Assembly (NCBI GenBank): GCA_017558505.1
Contig: JAFYUM010000006.1
Location: forward strand, 310,001 to 374,000
Length of the DNA: 64,000 bases
Reading direction: 5' to 3'
From: Ruminococcus sp.
Lineage (GTDB): Bacteria > Bacillota > Clostridia > Oscillospirales > Ruminococcaceae
Made by a program: the position numbers and the translations under genes. Under the pieces are notes generated by a model, which saw only the letters and a program-made list of their open reading frames with translations, searched no databases and had not been told where the DNA came from. Every line of letters begins with the position of its first letter. Positions within the stretch are counted from its first letter, which is position 1. Shown here piece by piece: positions 1-7,862 of the stretch.

Positions 1-1968
1 GAAGGGGATACTGAAAAGCCTGCTGATGACGCAGAGAAAACGGATGTTCCTGTTGAAATTCCCACAGAGCCGCCTACAGAAGCCCCTACGGAGCATATAA
101 GTCCTGTTGAGACAGTTACTGCTGAACTTGGAATACAGCAGAACATAAATGTTTATATAGGCAGGGAGCATGGCAGTAATACGGTAAATATTCCTCTTGC
201 GGATTTTATTCGTGAGGGTGACAGAATTAAGTCCTTTATTTTTACAATTTATTCCTCTGACGGTTATGATATTGGACAGTTCAAGGGCGGCTGCGGTGTC
301 GATGTAAGCGAAGGCTGTCCCGATGCCAACAGCGAAAACTGGTATCAGACTCCCGATTTTTACGCACCTACAGAGGGTACATACGGCGAAATCACGTGGA
401 ATGTTCCCGATGATGTTTCCGATTACATAACCCCTGAGGGAAATGTTATGTTCGGCTACTGGTGGGGCGGTGCTTCTGGTTTGCGTGTGGAAAATGTTGT
501 GTGCAATATTACCCGTACAGCGGATATTCCCTGTGACGGCACAGTTGATATTGAGGTTAATAAAAGTGTAAACTTCAATGCTGAAGATAATACAATACAT
601 GTTCCACATGATATACTTCCTGAAGGTGCAATTCCTCAGTCTGTGACTTATAAGATAAGTTCGGGCGGCGGATTCGGCAAGTTTACCGGAGCTTTCGGCT
701 ACAGCTCATCAAAGGGAGAATACATGTCGGGTGATGTGTCAGAATTTACAGACAGCTCTGATATTTCTCTTACCTGGATTATCGAACCCCAGGCAAAAAA
801 TTATTTTTCAGAGGACGGTGAACTCATTTTGGGTTACTGGTGGAGTGAACAGGCAGAGGCAACTCTCGATTCAGTTGAAATAAAATATAGTCTTGGAGGT
901 TCCACAGGGGCGGCATCTGCTGTCAGGGCGGAGAAACCGCAGAACAGTGTGCAGTCGCAATCATACGGATTCCGCAGCTCCGAGGAAATTGTAAAAGATA
1001 TAAAAGTTGGCTGGAATCTTGGAAACAGCCTTGAATCATATAATACTGATAAAAAAGGTCTTGCTACGGAAATGGCATGGGGTAACCCGAAGGTTACTGA
1101 GGAGCTTGTTAAATCCGTAAAAAATGCCGGCTTTAATGCTATCCGTGTACCTGTAACATGGGGCGAACATATGGACGGCGATATTATTCAGCAGGAATGG
1201 CTCGGACGAGTAAAAGAGGTTGTGGATTATGTCTACGACAACGATATGTATGTCATTATAAATATGCACCATGATGACTATATCTGGTTCAATCCCACTG
1301 AAGCCGAGTACTCGGGTGACAGTGCAAAATTCAAGAAAATATGGGCACAGATTGCTGATTATTTCAAGGATTACGGCGACAGGCTCATATTTGAGGGAAT
1401 GAACGAGGCAAGAACTATCGGAAGCGTCAACGAGTGGATGGGCGGAACTGCCGCAGAACGTGCGATTGTCAATAAGTATGTTCAGGATTTTGTTGACGTA
1501 ATCCGTGCCAGCGGCGGCAAAAATACTGAAAGAAGCCTTATTATTTCCGCATATGGTGCCTGTGCCGAGGAAGTTGCAATGAATGATGTTATTGTTCCCG
1601 ATGACAAAAATCTCATTGTGTCAATACATTATTACGCTCCATGGAGATTTGCGTCAGGTGAAACGACTTCTTTCGGACAATCTGAAAAAACAGAGCTTTC
1701 CCGAAAATTTGATTCTATGAAGAACAAGTTTATCGACAAGGGAACTCCACTGATTATTGCTGAATTTGGCTGTGTCGGAATTGCCGATGATACCACAAGA
1801 AGTGAATATTACAGCTATTATATCTCCACGGCAAAGGAAAGAGGAATCAAATGCTTTGTCTGGGATAACAATATATTTGGTGGGGATGAAGGCTATGGCA
1901 TTCTGAACCGTACATCAATGAAGTGGAATGATACACTCCTTGCTGGCATTATTTCCGGAGCAAAATGA
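1..1968 (+). CDS. GH5 endoglucanase with two N-terminal modules (5' partial)
   Basis: Secreted cellulase/beta-glucanase; the frame is open from base 1, so the start lies outside the window (655 residues visible). A Pro/Thr/Glu-rich linker occupies about residues 20-38. Two related beta-sandwich-like modules follow, each ending in a GYWW motif (FGYWW at 151-155, LGYWW at 277-281), probably carbohydrate-binding. The GH5 barrel spans about 320-655: GWNLGNSLE, IRVPVTWG, INMHHDD, then the general acid in GMNEAR (Glu469) and the nucleophile in IAEFG (Glu588). The GMNEAR motif resembles subfamily GH5_4 (GMNEPR), known for endoglucanase, xyloglucanase and mixed-linkage glucanase activity. No dockerin follows the barrel; one could only lie upstream. 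Family is sure, subfamily and the binding role of the modules are inference. Confidence 0.93.
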   Translation, partial: EGDTEKPADDAEKTDVPVEIPTEPPTEAPTEHISPVETVTAELGIQQNINVYIGREHGSNTVNIPLADFIREGDRIKSFIFTIYSSDGYDIGQFKGGCGVDVSEGCPDANSENWYQTPDFYAPTEGTYGEITWNVPDDVSDYITPEGNVMFGYWWGGASGLRVENVVCNITRTADIPCDGTVDIEVNKSVNFNAEDNTIHVPHDILPEGAIPQSVTYKISSGGGFGKFTGAFGYSSSKGEYMSGDVSEFTDSSDISLTWIIEPQAKNYFSEDGELILGYWWSEQAEATLDSVEIKYSLGGSTGAASAVRAEKPQNSVQSQSYGFRSSEEIVKDIKVGWNLGNSLESYNTDKKGLATEMAWGNPKVTEELVKSVKNAGFNAIRVPVTWGEHMDGDIIQQEWLGRVKEVVDYVYDNDMYVIINMHHDDYIWFNPTEAEYSGDSAKFKKIWAQIADYFKDYGDRLIFEGMNEARTIGSVNEWMGGTAAERAIVNKYVQDFVDVIRASGGKNTERSLIISAYGACAEEVAMNDVIVPDDKNLIVSIHYYAPWRFASGETTSFGQSEKTELSRKFDSMKNKFIDKGTPLIIAEFGCVGIADDTTRSEYYSYYISTAKERGIKCFVWDNNIFGGDEGYGILNRTSMKWNDTLLAGIISGAK

Positions 1969-1979
1969 TAATTTTGATG

Positions 1980-1999
1980 CACCGCACATATGTGCGGTG
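1980..1999. terminator. Palindromic hairpin between convergent genes
   Basis: A perfect 20-base palindrome (10-bp stem, CACCGCACAT) lies 11 bases after the GH5 stop and is followed by a T-rich run. It abuts the stop of the converging yqfD and can serve the GH5 transcript; the other direction has a poorer T tract. Confidence 0.7.
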
Positions 2000-2000
2000 T

Positions 2001-3164
2001 TTATTTTATGGCTATTTCCCGTTGTTCGCAGATATCTCCTTGTAATTTATAGGTGACGGTGAGAATTAATTCTTCATCCGTTGCCTTTTCTTTTATATCA
2101 CGGCTGATTATTTCACATTCATTCAGGAAATTCTTCTCATACAGATATATTTTCTCCATAAGTTCAGCTTTAAGTTCTTCTGGGGATAAAGTTGCAGATG
2201 TACGGCTTAATTCTATGTATTCCGTGGTTTTTATCCCGATAGGCAACTGTTTTCCGAATACGTAAAGATTATTTTCGTAATTTGAATTTTCGGAATATTC
2301 ATAACGATTTCTGCCGAAATAAAGTGGTATATCCAGACTGAACAATTTCAGTGAGCGTCTTTTTTCGGTTTTTCCCGTATGCTGTAGTTTTTCATTTGTA
2401 AAACTGTCTCTGAATTCGACCGTTTCGCTGTATTTCCCGATTATTTCACCCATAGCGTGATGAAGTGTAATTCTGCCGTTGTTATCGGTGGTTATGCCGT
2501 TTATCAGCATATCTCCGGGAAAAACGTAATCTCCTATAATGTGCATCAGCTGACCGTCACGGACGAGAACGCTTACAATTTCTGCCTCACGGGCGGCAAC
2601 CACGTTGCAAGGGATACGTTCCACAAGCATATCGGGCTTATCTACAATTTCAGTGACCTCTACCACAAGCCGATGACCGGTGCGGTGCATTCCAGCCCAT
2701 GCGATTTTATCAATCATCAGGCGGAGCTGATTTTCGCTCCATACATAGTTTATCTGACCGAAATTCGTACCTTCCTCAATGCCGATTTCAGCCAGCGCTA
2801 TAAGTATAGATGTGTCGCTGACAGTTTCATTTCCCTGTATGTCAATTGTAACGATGACTCCCGAAAAATAGAGAGATGCACCAAGAACAAGAATTAATCC
2901 CAGAATAAGACCAAATCTGCCCTTACGGCGGCGGATTTGTTCCGACAGGGTTGCATATTCAAAGTGGGTGAGGGTTAAATCCATATCCTCCGCAATTTCC
3001 TGCACATCTGCAAGACTGCTGTGATAAATTTCCGCAGATAGTGTACCTCCCTTGACATATTGGCGGAAAATGGCTATTTTTCGCTGATGCAGAGTATTTA
3101 TAAAGCCGTAGAGATTTTTTCCCTCTGCATTGATTTTAATACATCCACGTATCTGGTTTTTCAT
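2001..3164 (-). CDS. yqfD: Sporulation protein YqfD
   Basis: Membrane-anchored sporulation protein of the YqfD family (387 residues, usual length). An N-terminal cytoplasmic region of about 85 residues with a basic RRRKGR stretch is followed by one transmembrane helix (about 87-107), a POTRA-like region containing the IDIQGNETVS motif, and a long extracytoplasmic beta-rich tail. In Bacillus this gene is sigma-E controlled and pairs with yqfC. Here it overlaps yqfC by 4 bases (ATGA) and has its own AAAGGAG six bases before the ATG, so the two are co-translated. The biochemical role is not established even in model organisms. Confidence 0.9.
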   Translation of the reverse strand: MKNQIRGCIKINAEGKNLYGFINTLHQRKIAIFRQYVKGGTLSAEIYHSSLADVQEIAEDMDLTLTHFEYATLSEQIRRRKGRFGLILGLILVLGASLYFSGVIVTIDIQGNETVSDTSILIALAEIGIEEGTNFGQINYVWSENQLRLMIDKIAWAGMHRTGHRLVVEVTEIVDKPDMLVERIPCNVVAAREAEIVSVLVRDGQLMHIIGDYVFPGDMLINGITTDNNGRITLHHAMGEIIGKYSETVEFRDSFTNEKLQHTGKTEKRRSLKLFSLDIPLYFGRNRYEYSENSNYENNLYVFGKQLPIGIKTTEYIELSRTSATLSPEELKAELMEKIYLYEKNFLNECEIISRDIKEKATDEELILTVTYKLQGDICEQREIAIK

Positions 3165-3421
3165 CTGCGGCTCCTTTCTGCAAGCTCAATCTGTGAGATT
3201 TTGCCACGGATTACAAGACCGCCTGTTTTATAGTCAAAGGCTCGCAGGTCATTTCCCCAGATATGAATGAGCAGTTTTCCACAGGCGAGGGACATCAATA
3301 CATCACTGCATTCCTCTATTCTTCGGCAATTTTCAACTATAAGCTCCCGATTTCCTGCAATGTGTATGCCTGCTTCTTCAAAGAATGCGGCATTGAATTT
3401 GTCTGTTAATTTATTAAACAT
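3161..3421 (-). CDS. yqfC: YabP/YqfC family sporulation protein
   Basis: Small (86 residues) YabP/YqfC-family protein, partner of YqfD in sporulation. The central pattern IHIAGNRELIVENCRRIEECSDVLMS and the GNDLRAFDYKTGGLVIRG segment fit the family. A TTG at 3427 would add two residues, but CGGAGG six bases upstream of the ATG at 3421 decides for that ATG. It diverges from ylbJ across about 55 bases. A CATATTAT stretch on the minus strand there resembles a sigma-E -10 box, but its -35 would lie inside ylbJ, so I do not claim a promoter. Confidence 0.85.
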   Translation of the reverse strand: MFNKLTDKFNAAFFEEAGIHIAGNRELIVENCRRIEECSDVLMSLACGKLLIHIWGNDLRAFDYKTGGLVIRGKISQIELAERSRR

Positions 3422-3476
3422 TGTCAACCTCCGAATAATCGTTTACGTTTAATAATATGATTAATCGGGTGATGTT

Positions 3477-4502
3477 ATGAAAACTGCAAAAAAAATACTC
3501 ACAGCTTTATTTGCTGTAAGTTTCTGTCTGTTTTGTCTTTTTTATCCGGTTCAGGTCAAATCTGCGGTAGGGGAGGGGATAAACCGCTGTATTACGATAA
3601 TTATACCCTCCCTATATGCTATGATGGCGGCTTCTGCTCTATTGCTGAAAAGCGGAGTGTTATCAACAGCCGGACGATGGATTTCTCCTGTTACACAGCG
3701 GATTTTCGGCTTGAACGGAGAGTGCGGTGCGGTGTTCCTTTTCTCCCTTGTATCGGGATATCCCGTTGGTGCAAAGCTGATTTACTCTATGTATGCAGAG
3801 GGCAGATTACCGAAGAAAACAGCTGAAATAATGTCTGGGATTTGTTTTGGCTCGGGTGCGGCATTTATATTCGGCTGTGTTGCCGCCACATCTGAAATCG
3901 GGATGTGTGTACTTGTTTCAAATCTTGCGGCTGAAATAATTATGGCGGTTGCTTTATCGGCGTATTTCAGAAAACATTCTATATCTGAAAATGTACGTAA
4001 TACAGCCGTTTCAGCGGATATACTGACAAATTCCGTAGCTTCTTCGGGCAGGGCGCTGGGGGATATGTGTCTGTGTGTCGTAATATTTGCTGTATTTGCA
4101 GAAATGGCGGAATATTGCGGTTTATCTTTGCTTTTCAAGGGGAATATATATGAAGCAGTGCTTGATATAACAGCAATATCTGAAATATCGGTGGATATTC
4201 CAACGACAGCGGCACTTATTTCCTTTGGGGGAGTGTGCGTGCTGTTTCAGATTTCGGCTATATTCCGTGGAGAATTATCGATTGTGCCACTTGTTGTTAT
4301 GCGGATTTGTGCGGCATTTCTTACCTATCTGATATGTGGGATATTACAGCCGTTTTTTATATCGGGAACTGTTGACGTATTTGCTTCGGGACAGCAGCTT
4401 TACCGTGAAAGCTCTCCTGTGCCGTCGGTTATGCTTATTTTAATGACTGGTGCTGTGATTGCGGAAATGGCGAAAATACGCAAAGAAATGCCTGCGGAAT
4501 AA
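3477..4502 (+). CDS. ylbJ: YlbJ-like sporulation integral membrane protein
   Basis: Polytopic membrane protein of 341 residues, YlbJ / nucleoside-recognition (Gate) type. Family-typical stretches are GINRCITIIIPSLYAMM, LFSLVSGYPVGAKLI and ICFGSGAAFIFG, with about eight hydrophobic segments. In Bacillus ylbJ is a sigma-E gene needed for heat-resistant spores; the substrate, if any, is unknown. It diverges from yqfC-yqfD, giving a three-gene sporulation cluster. The stop codon lies in the loop of a strong hairpin that terminates both this gene and the converging zinc-ribbon gene. Confidence 0.85.
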   Translation: MKTAKKILTALFAVSFCLFCLFYPVQVKSAVGEGINRCITIIIPSLYAMMAASALLLKSGVLSTAGRWISPVTQRIFGLNGECGAVFLFSLVSGYPVGAKLIYSMYAEGRLPKKTAEIMSGICFGSGAAFIFGCVAATSEIGMCVLVSNLAAEIIMAVALSAYFRKHSISENVRNTAVSADILTNSVASSGRALGDMCLCVVIFAVFAEMAEYCGLSLLFKGNIYEAVLDITAISEISVDIPTTAALISFGGVCVLFQISAIFRGELSIVPLVVMRICAAFLTYLICGILQPFFISGTVDVFASGQQLYRESSPVPSVMLILMTGAVIAEMAKIRKEMPAE

Positions 4503-4518
4503 TCGCAGGCATTTCTTT
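4482..4518. terminator. Bidirectional terminator
   Basis: A perfect 15-bp stem (4482-4496 with 4504-4518) closes a 7-base loop that contains the ylbJ stop codon. A-rich and T-rich flanks on either side suit use in both directions. It overlaps the 3' ends of both converging genes. Confidence 0.85.
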
Positions 4519-4732
4519 ATTTTTCCTGAAAAACAGCGAAAACTTTCATACACTCGTCGCAGTAGTAACCCTCACCGTAGAGTTTGAGATTGACCACGCC
4601 TTTTTTTATAAATTTTCCCTGCTGGTCATCGGGACTCCATGACAAAAGTGTGGTAAGCTGAGTAAGGCTGCCCATATCCTGAGCCTCAATTACTCCCTTT
4701 GGACATTCTTTTCCACATTCTGGACATTTCAT
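4517..4732 (-). CDS. Small zinc-ribbon protein
   Basis: Protein of 71 residues with two CxxC pairs: MKCPECGKECPKG at the N-terminus and YYCDECMKVF near the C-terminus, together a probable four-Cys zinc site. The middle carries an SWSPDD segment. It resembles small clostridial zinc-ribbon proteins annotated as PF20097/DUF6487-like, though that is from memory. It has its own consensus promoter (4778-4806) and an AAGGAGG-like site (rc of cctcctt, 4741-4747). Function unknown. Confidence 0.7.
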   Translation of the reverse strand: MKCPECGKECPKGVIEAQDMGSLTQLTTLLSWSPDDQQGKFIKKGVVNLKLYGEGYYCDECMKVFAVFQEK

Positions 4733-4777
4733 TTTAAAATCCTCCTTATCCTATATCGTGCAGTTGTCTGCATAAAT

Positions 4778-4806
4778 ATTATATCATATTCAGTTTATTT
4801 TGTCAA
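4778..4806 (-). promoter_or_regulatory. Promoter of the zinc-ribbon gene
   Basis: On the minus strand TTGACA (4801-4806), 17-bp spacer ending TGA, TATAAT (4778-4783). The -35 box overlaps the last codons of the upstream GNAT fragment. Confidence 0.85.
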
Positions 4807-4992
4807 CAAATTTTTCCTCAGATAAACCATATCAGTAAGAAGAACTCCACATTCGCATTTTACCCCGTCATCGTCAAGGACATACATTGTTCCACTGTCA
4901 ATGTAGCGGTCAATCATATCCTCCTGCTCATAAGCTAACAGCAAAAGTGAAAGATATTGCTTTTTGTTTTTGGTAATTTCACGGAAATTCAT
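4795..4992 (-). CDS. Truncated GNAT acetyltransferase-like ORF (N-terminal fragment)
   Basis: ORF of 65 residues starting 9 bases after the S41 protease stop. Residues 1-50 (REITKNKKQYLSLLLLA, YEQEDMIDRYIDSGTMYVL, DDDGVKCEC) resemble the N-terminus of clostridial GNAT acetyltransferases of about 140 residues. The acetyl-CoA-binding half is missing: after CECGVLLTD the frame runs into a stop that overlaps the next gene's promoter. Probably a decayed remnant, possibly still translated with the protease. The homology is from memory, not a search. Confidence 0.45.
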   Translation of the reverse strand: MNFREITKNKKQYLSLLLLAYEQEDMIDRYIDSGTMYVLDDDGVKCECGVLLTDMVYLRKNLLTK

Positions 4993-5001
4993 AGTTATGC
5001 C

Positions 5002-6486
5002 CTACTTTTCTATCTGCTCATACAGAATTTCAAAAACTTCATTACTTTCGCAGGGAACATCAGGTTCAACAAGATTTACGGGATTATTTTCATCAGGACG
5101 GAAAAATTCCTTCGTGGATATTGACATAAAGAGCTGTGAATTAGGCAGTTTAAAAATCGATACATCACCATAGCTCTTAGGTGTATTTCCCGGTGCTTCA
5201 CCGATAATTGTACCCATATTATTATCTTTGAAAAAGAGAGGAAACAGCATTGCAGAGCTGAATGAAGCGCTTGAAGTGAGAAGATATACCTTACCGTCAA
5301 AAGTTAAATCTGTGTATTTTTCATTTTCTGTTGTGTTATTCTTAAAAGGGATTTTAAAACAACCCAATCTCCATATATGTTTAGTAGATTTCCATTCGTC
5401 AACAGGCAGATAACGTATAAATTCATTGGCAACGAGAGAACTTCCGCCGCCATTATAACGCAAATCTACTGCAATATTGCGGATATTCAGCTTTTTAACC
5501 TGTTCAAACATTTCTTTAACGCAGGATATGTATTCATCATTGTATCTACAACTTGTGAGTGTTAGAATTGCAAGGCTTTTATCCTCGTCAATCTCATAAT
5601 AGACAAAAGGTGTTTCATCGTTGTTATTCTGTGGAATATCGTTATATTTCACATATTCGTCATAAGGGAGAAAATCTGCGGTAAAATATGTGACATCTTC
5701 TTTTGTGCCGTCGGAAGTTTCATAAGTAAAGGTTATTCCCTCATCTGCGTCAAATCCCAGATACTTCAATCCGCTTAAATTACTTATATCGCTGCTGAAT
5801 AAAACACGCTGATAGCTTTCGACCTCAAAGCTGTAAAAATCCTGTTTTTGTCTGCAAAGTTCCGCAGTGTCAATGCCGTTAATAGCAACAATTATTTCAC
5901 CATTATTTATATGAGTATATAAATCTTTTGGAAACAACTGATTTTCTGCAATGTGTTTTACATAAGTATGCCCGTCATGAAATGCTGAAAATATGTATTC
6001 AATTTTCTGGCAGAGGTCGCAGACAGTTATTGTTTCGGCAGATTTAATCTCATTGAGTACCTGTTCATACCTCTGGTTTATTTCATCGGGCAATCCGTTA
6101 TAGCAGGCAGGATGCAGTTTTTTCAGATAATGCATAGCGTAATCAAGGTCTTTTAAAGCTTCCTTTTGGGTAAGTTCAGTATCAATATCCTTTGAAATCC
6201 GATTGGCATTGCTTTGCATACTTATGCTGTTCCAATATGGGTTACAGTAGTTGCCAAACAAGCCAGCACACATTACTATGACAGTAAGCACAGTGAAAAG
6301 CACTTTTTTTATTGTTTTGCTTGTGTTTTTCAGCATCAGAATAAACATTACAGCCAGCAAACAGCAGAAAATAATTGTCAGATAGTCGGAAATGTTGCAA
6401 ATAAACAGGCTTATGGGTATAATTCCGATTGGCAGAATACAAGCGAGAATGTAAATTATTACGTGATATTTTTTATTGTTTTTCAT
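5002..6486 (-). CDS. Membrane-anchored S41-family (C-terminal processing type) peptidase
   Basis: 494 residues. Three N-terminal hydrophobic segments (about 8-30, 33-52, 61-80) anchor it; the rest is extracytoplasmic. The S41 core is shown by DLRYNGGGSS (about 345) and by VYLLTSSASFSSAM (about 402-415), where the catalytic Ser is expected, followed by GEAPGN. No clear PDZ domain precedes it; this is the tricorn/IRBP-like branch rather than CtpA. GGAGG lies six bases before the ATG, behind its own consensus promoter. Substrate unknown. Confidence 0.85.
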   Translation of the reverse strand: MKNNKKYHVIIYILACILPIGIIPISLFICNISDYLTIIFCCLLAVMFILMLKNTSKTIKKVLFTVLTVIVMCAGLFGNYCNPYWNSISMQSNANRISKDIDTELTQKEALKDLDYAMHYLKKLHPACYNGLPDEINQRYEQVLNEIKSAETITVCDLCQKIEYIFSAFHDGHTYVKHIAENQLFPKDLYTHINNGEIIVAINGIDTAELCRQKQDFYSFEVESYQRVLFSSDISNLSGLKYLGFDADEGITFTYETSDGTKEDVTYFTADFLPYDEYVKYNDIPQNNNDETPFVYYEIDEDKSLAILTLTSCRYNDEYISCVKEMFEQVKKLNIRNIAVDLRYNGGGSSLVANEFIRYLPVDEWKSTKHIWRLGCFKIPFKNNTTENEKYTDLTFDGKVYLLTSSASFSSAMLFPLFFKDNNMGTIIGEAPGNTPKSYGDVSIFKLPNSQLFMSISTKEFFRPDENNPVNLVEPDVPCESNEVFEILYEQIEK

Positions 6487-6516
6487 TTTGTTCCTCCGAG
6501 TTGAATTACTGTAAAA

Positions 6517-6545
6517 ATTATATCATAGTAAGCGGCTTTTGTCAA
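6517..6545 (-). promoter_or_regulatory. Promoter of the S41 peptidase
   Basis: Minus strand: TTGACA (6540-6545), 17-bp spacer ending TGA, TATAAT (6517-6522). It sits directly against the T tract of the rplL terminator. Confidence 0.85.
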
Positions 6546-6577
6546 CAAAAAAGGCTGCTCCAAACGGAACAGCCTTT
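6546..6577 (-). terminator. Terminator of rplJL
   Basis: Minus strand stem of 12 bp with one mismatch (6566-6577 with 6550-6561), loop of 4, followed by a run of T. It closes the rplJ-rplL unit 19 bases after the rplL stop. Confidence 0.85.
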
Positions 6578-6595
6578 GAAATGTTAAGTAAAAAA

Positions 6596-6967
6596 TTACT
6601 TGATTTCGATTGTAGCACCAGCAGCCTCGAACTTTTCCTTAAGCTCGTTAGCCTCTGCCTCTGAAACGCCTTCCTTGATAGCCTTAGGAGCAGACTCAAC
6701 TACTTCCTTAGCTTCCTTAAGACCAAGACCGAGGATTTCCTTAGCAGCCTTGATAACAGCCATCTTAGCGTCACCGAAGGAAGCAAGGATTACGTCGAAC
6801 TCTGTCTTAGCGTCAGCAGCAGCACCTGCACCGCCAGCAGCGGGAGCAGCAGCAACCATTGCTGTTACACCGAATTCCTCCTGAATTGCCTCTACGAGCT
6901 CAGCAAGCTCAAGAACGGAAAGAGTCTTGATTTCTTCTACAAAATTTGTGATCTTCTCTGAAGCCAT
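6596..6967 (-). CDS. rplL: 50S ribosomal protein L7/L12
   Basis: 123 residues, normal length. The N-terminal dimerisation domain (about 1-35) is joined by an Ala/Gly-rich hinge (about 38-55) to the C-terminal factor-binding domain with [22 protein letters not shown] and [22 protein letters not shown]. It forms the multimeric stalk that recruits translational GTPases, bound to L10. AAAGGAG precedes the ATG; it lies 76 bases after rplJ and shares its leader. Confidence 0.98.
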   Translation of the reverse strand: MASEKITNFVEEIKTLSVLELAELVEAIQEEFGVTAMVAAAPAAGGAGAAADAKTEFDVILASFGDAKMAVIKAAKEILGLGLKEAKEVVESAPKAIKEGVSEAEANELKEKFEAAGATIEIK

Positions 6968-7043
6968 GATAATAATCTCCTTTATAATTATTTGCCATAT
7001 ATGGCGATAGTATTAAGCTGACAACTTAGATAAACAAGTGAAA

Positions 7044-7556
7044 TCAGGCAGCTTCTTCTGACTTCTTGTCTGCAACTGCCTTGAGGGTAGCTGCGAGTTT
7101 CTGCATTGGACCCTGGAGAGAGCCAACGAGCTGTGCGAGCAGAACGTCCTTTGAAGGAATCTTGGAAAGAGCAACAACTCCTGCCTGATCGTAAATTTCA
7201 CCTTCAACGTAACCTGCCTTGAGATTGAACTTTGCGTCGCCAGCCTTCTCAGCGAATTTACCGAGAATACGTGCGGGAGCAGTCTGGTCGTCGTTTGAGA
7301 GAGCGATAGCTGTTGTTCCGTTAAGAACCTCCTCGAATCCCTCAATACCGCAATTCTGGAATGCACGGAGGAGCAGAGTGTTCTTCTCTACGAAGTAGTT
7401 AACTCCTGCCTCACGAAGCTCCTTTCTGAGCTTTGTGTCTTCCTCAACGGTGATGCCCTTGTAGTCAACGAGAACGCCTGATACGGAGTTCTTGATGAGG
7501 TCTGTGAGCTGTTCAACCTTAGCCTTCTTGGCTTCGAGAACTGCATTGCTTGGCAT
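7044..7556 (-). CDS. rplJ: 50S ribosomal protein L10
   Basis: 170 residues. An upstream ATG in frame would add 34 residues, but that stretch is the L10 leader RNA; GGAGGTG eight bases before 7556 fixes the start at MPSNAVLEAKK. Family motifs include VLVDYKGITVEE, LRKELREAGV, VEKNTLL and the C-terminal helix that carries L7/L12 dimers. The gene is the first of rplJ-rplL and should be regulated by its own product binding the leader. Confidence 0.98.
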   Translation of the reverse strand: MPSNAVLEAKKAKVEQLTDLIKNSVSGVLVDYKGITVEEDTKLRKELREAGVNYFVEKNTLLLRAFQNCGIEGFEEVLNGTTAIALSNDDQTAPARILGKFAEKAGDAKFNLKAGYVEGEIYDQAGVVALSKIPSKDVLLAQLVGSLQGPMQKLAATLKAVADKKSEEAA

Positions 7557-7600
7557 TGTATATTCACCTCCGAAATATTTGTTATCGTATTCGGAGCAAT

Positions 7601-7725
7601 AAAAAAATCCTTTGCCGACAGCTCGGAAAAGGACAATGATAATTCTTATCACTTGCACTCCTCGGCGGGACTTACGGGCTTTCGCCTTGCCAGCTGTCTT
7701 TAGAATACGATATTTGCTGAAATCA
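7601..7725 (-). ncRNA. L10 leader (autoregulatory attenuator)
   Basis: The leader matches the L10_leader class: AGACAGCTGG with a stem closed by TCCCGCCGAGG, then an intrinsic terminator (7609-7632, T tract 7601-7608). GACAGCT of the leader (7692-7698) is complementary to AGCTGTC inside the terminator (7617-7623), so antiterminator and terminator are mutually exclusive. L10(L12)4 binding is expected to favour termination. Class assignment is from memory of the Rfam family. Confidence 0.85.
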
Positions 7726-7733
7726 GCTTTTAT

Positions 7734-7762
7734 ATTATATCACACATTTCACAGCTTGTCAA
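7734..7762 (-). promoter_or_regulatory. Promoter of rplJL
   Basis: Minus strand: TTGACA (7757-7762), 17-bp spacer ending TGA, TATAAT (7734-7739). A perfect consensus, as expected for a ribosomal operon. Confidence 0.9.
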
Positions 7763-7801
7763 CCCCTTTTTTGAAATTTTTTCGGATTTTTTTAAAATCC
7801 C

Positions 7802-7830
7802 TTGCTATTTAAGCGGAATCGTGTTATAAT
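7802..7830 (+). promoter_or_regulatory. Promoter of polA
   Basis: TTGCTA (7802-7807), 17-bp spacer ending TGT, TATAAT (7825-7830). The transcript would start about 25 bases before the ATG, which has GAGGTG five bases upstream. Confidence 0.8.
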
Positions 7831-7862
7831 TACATTTATAATGATTACTACGAGGTGATATT

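Noticed and set aside
3428..3476. Sigma-E promoter between yqfC and ylbJ.
   Set aside because: A CATATTAT resembles the -10, but the matching -35 falls inside ylbJ and is not convincing, so it is not listed as a feature.
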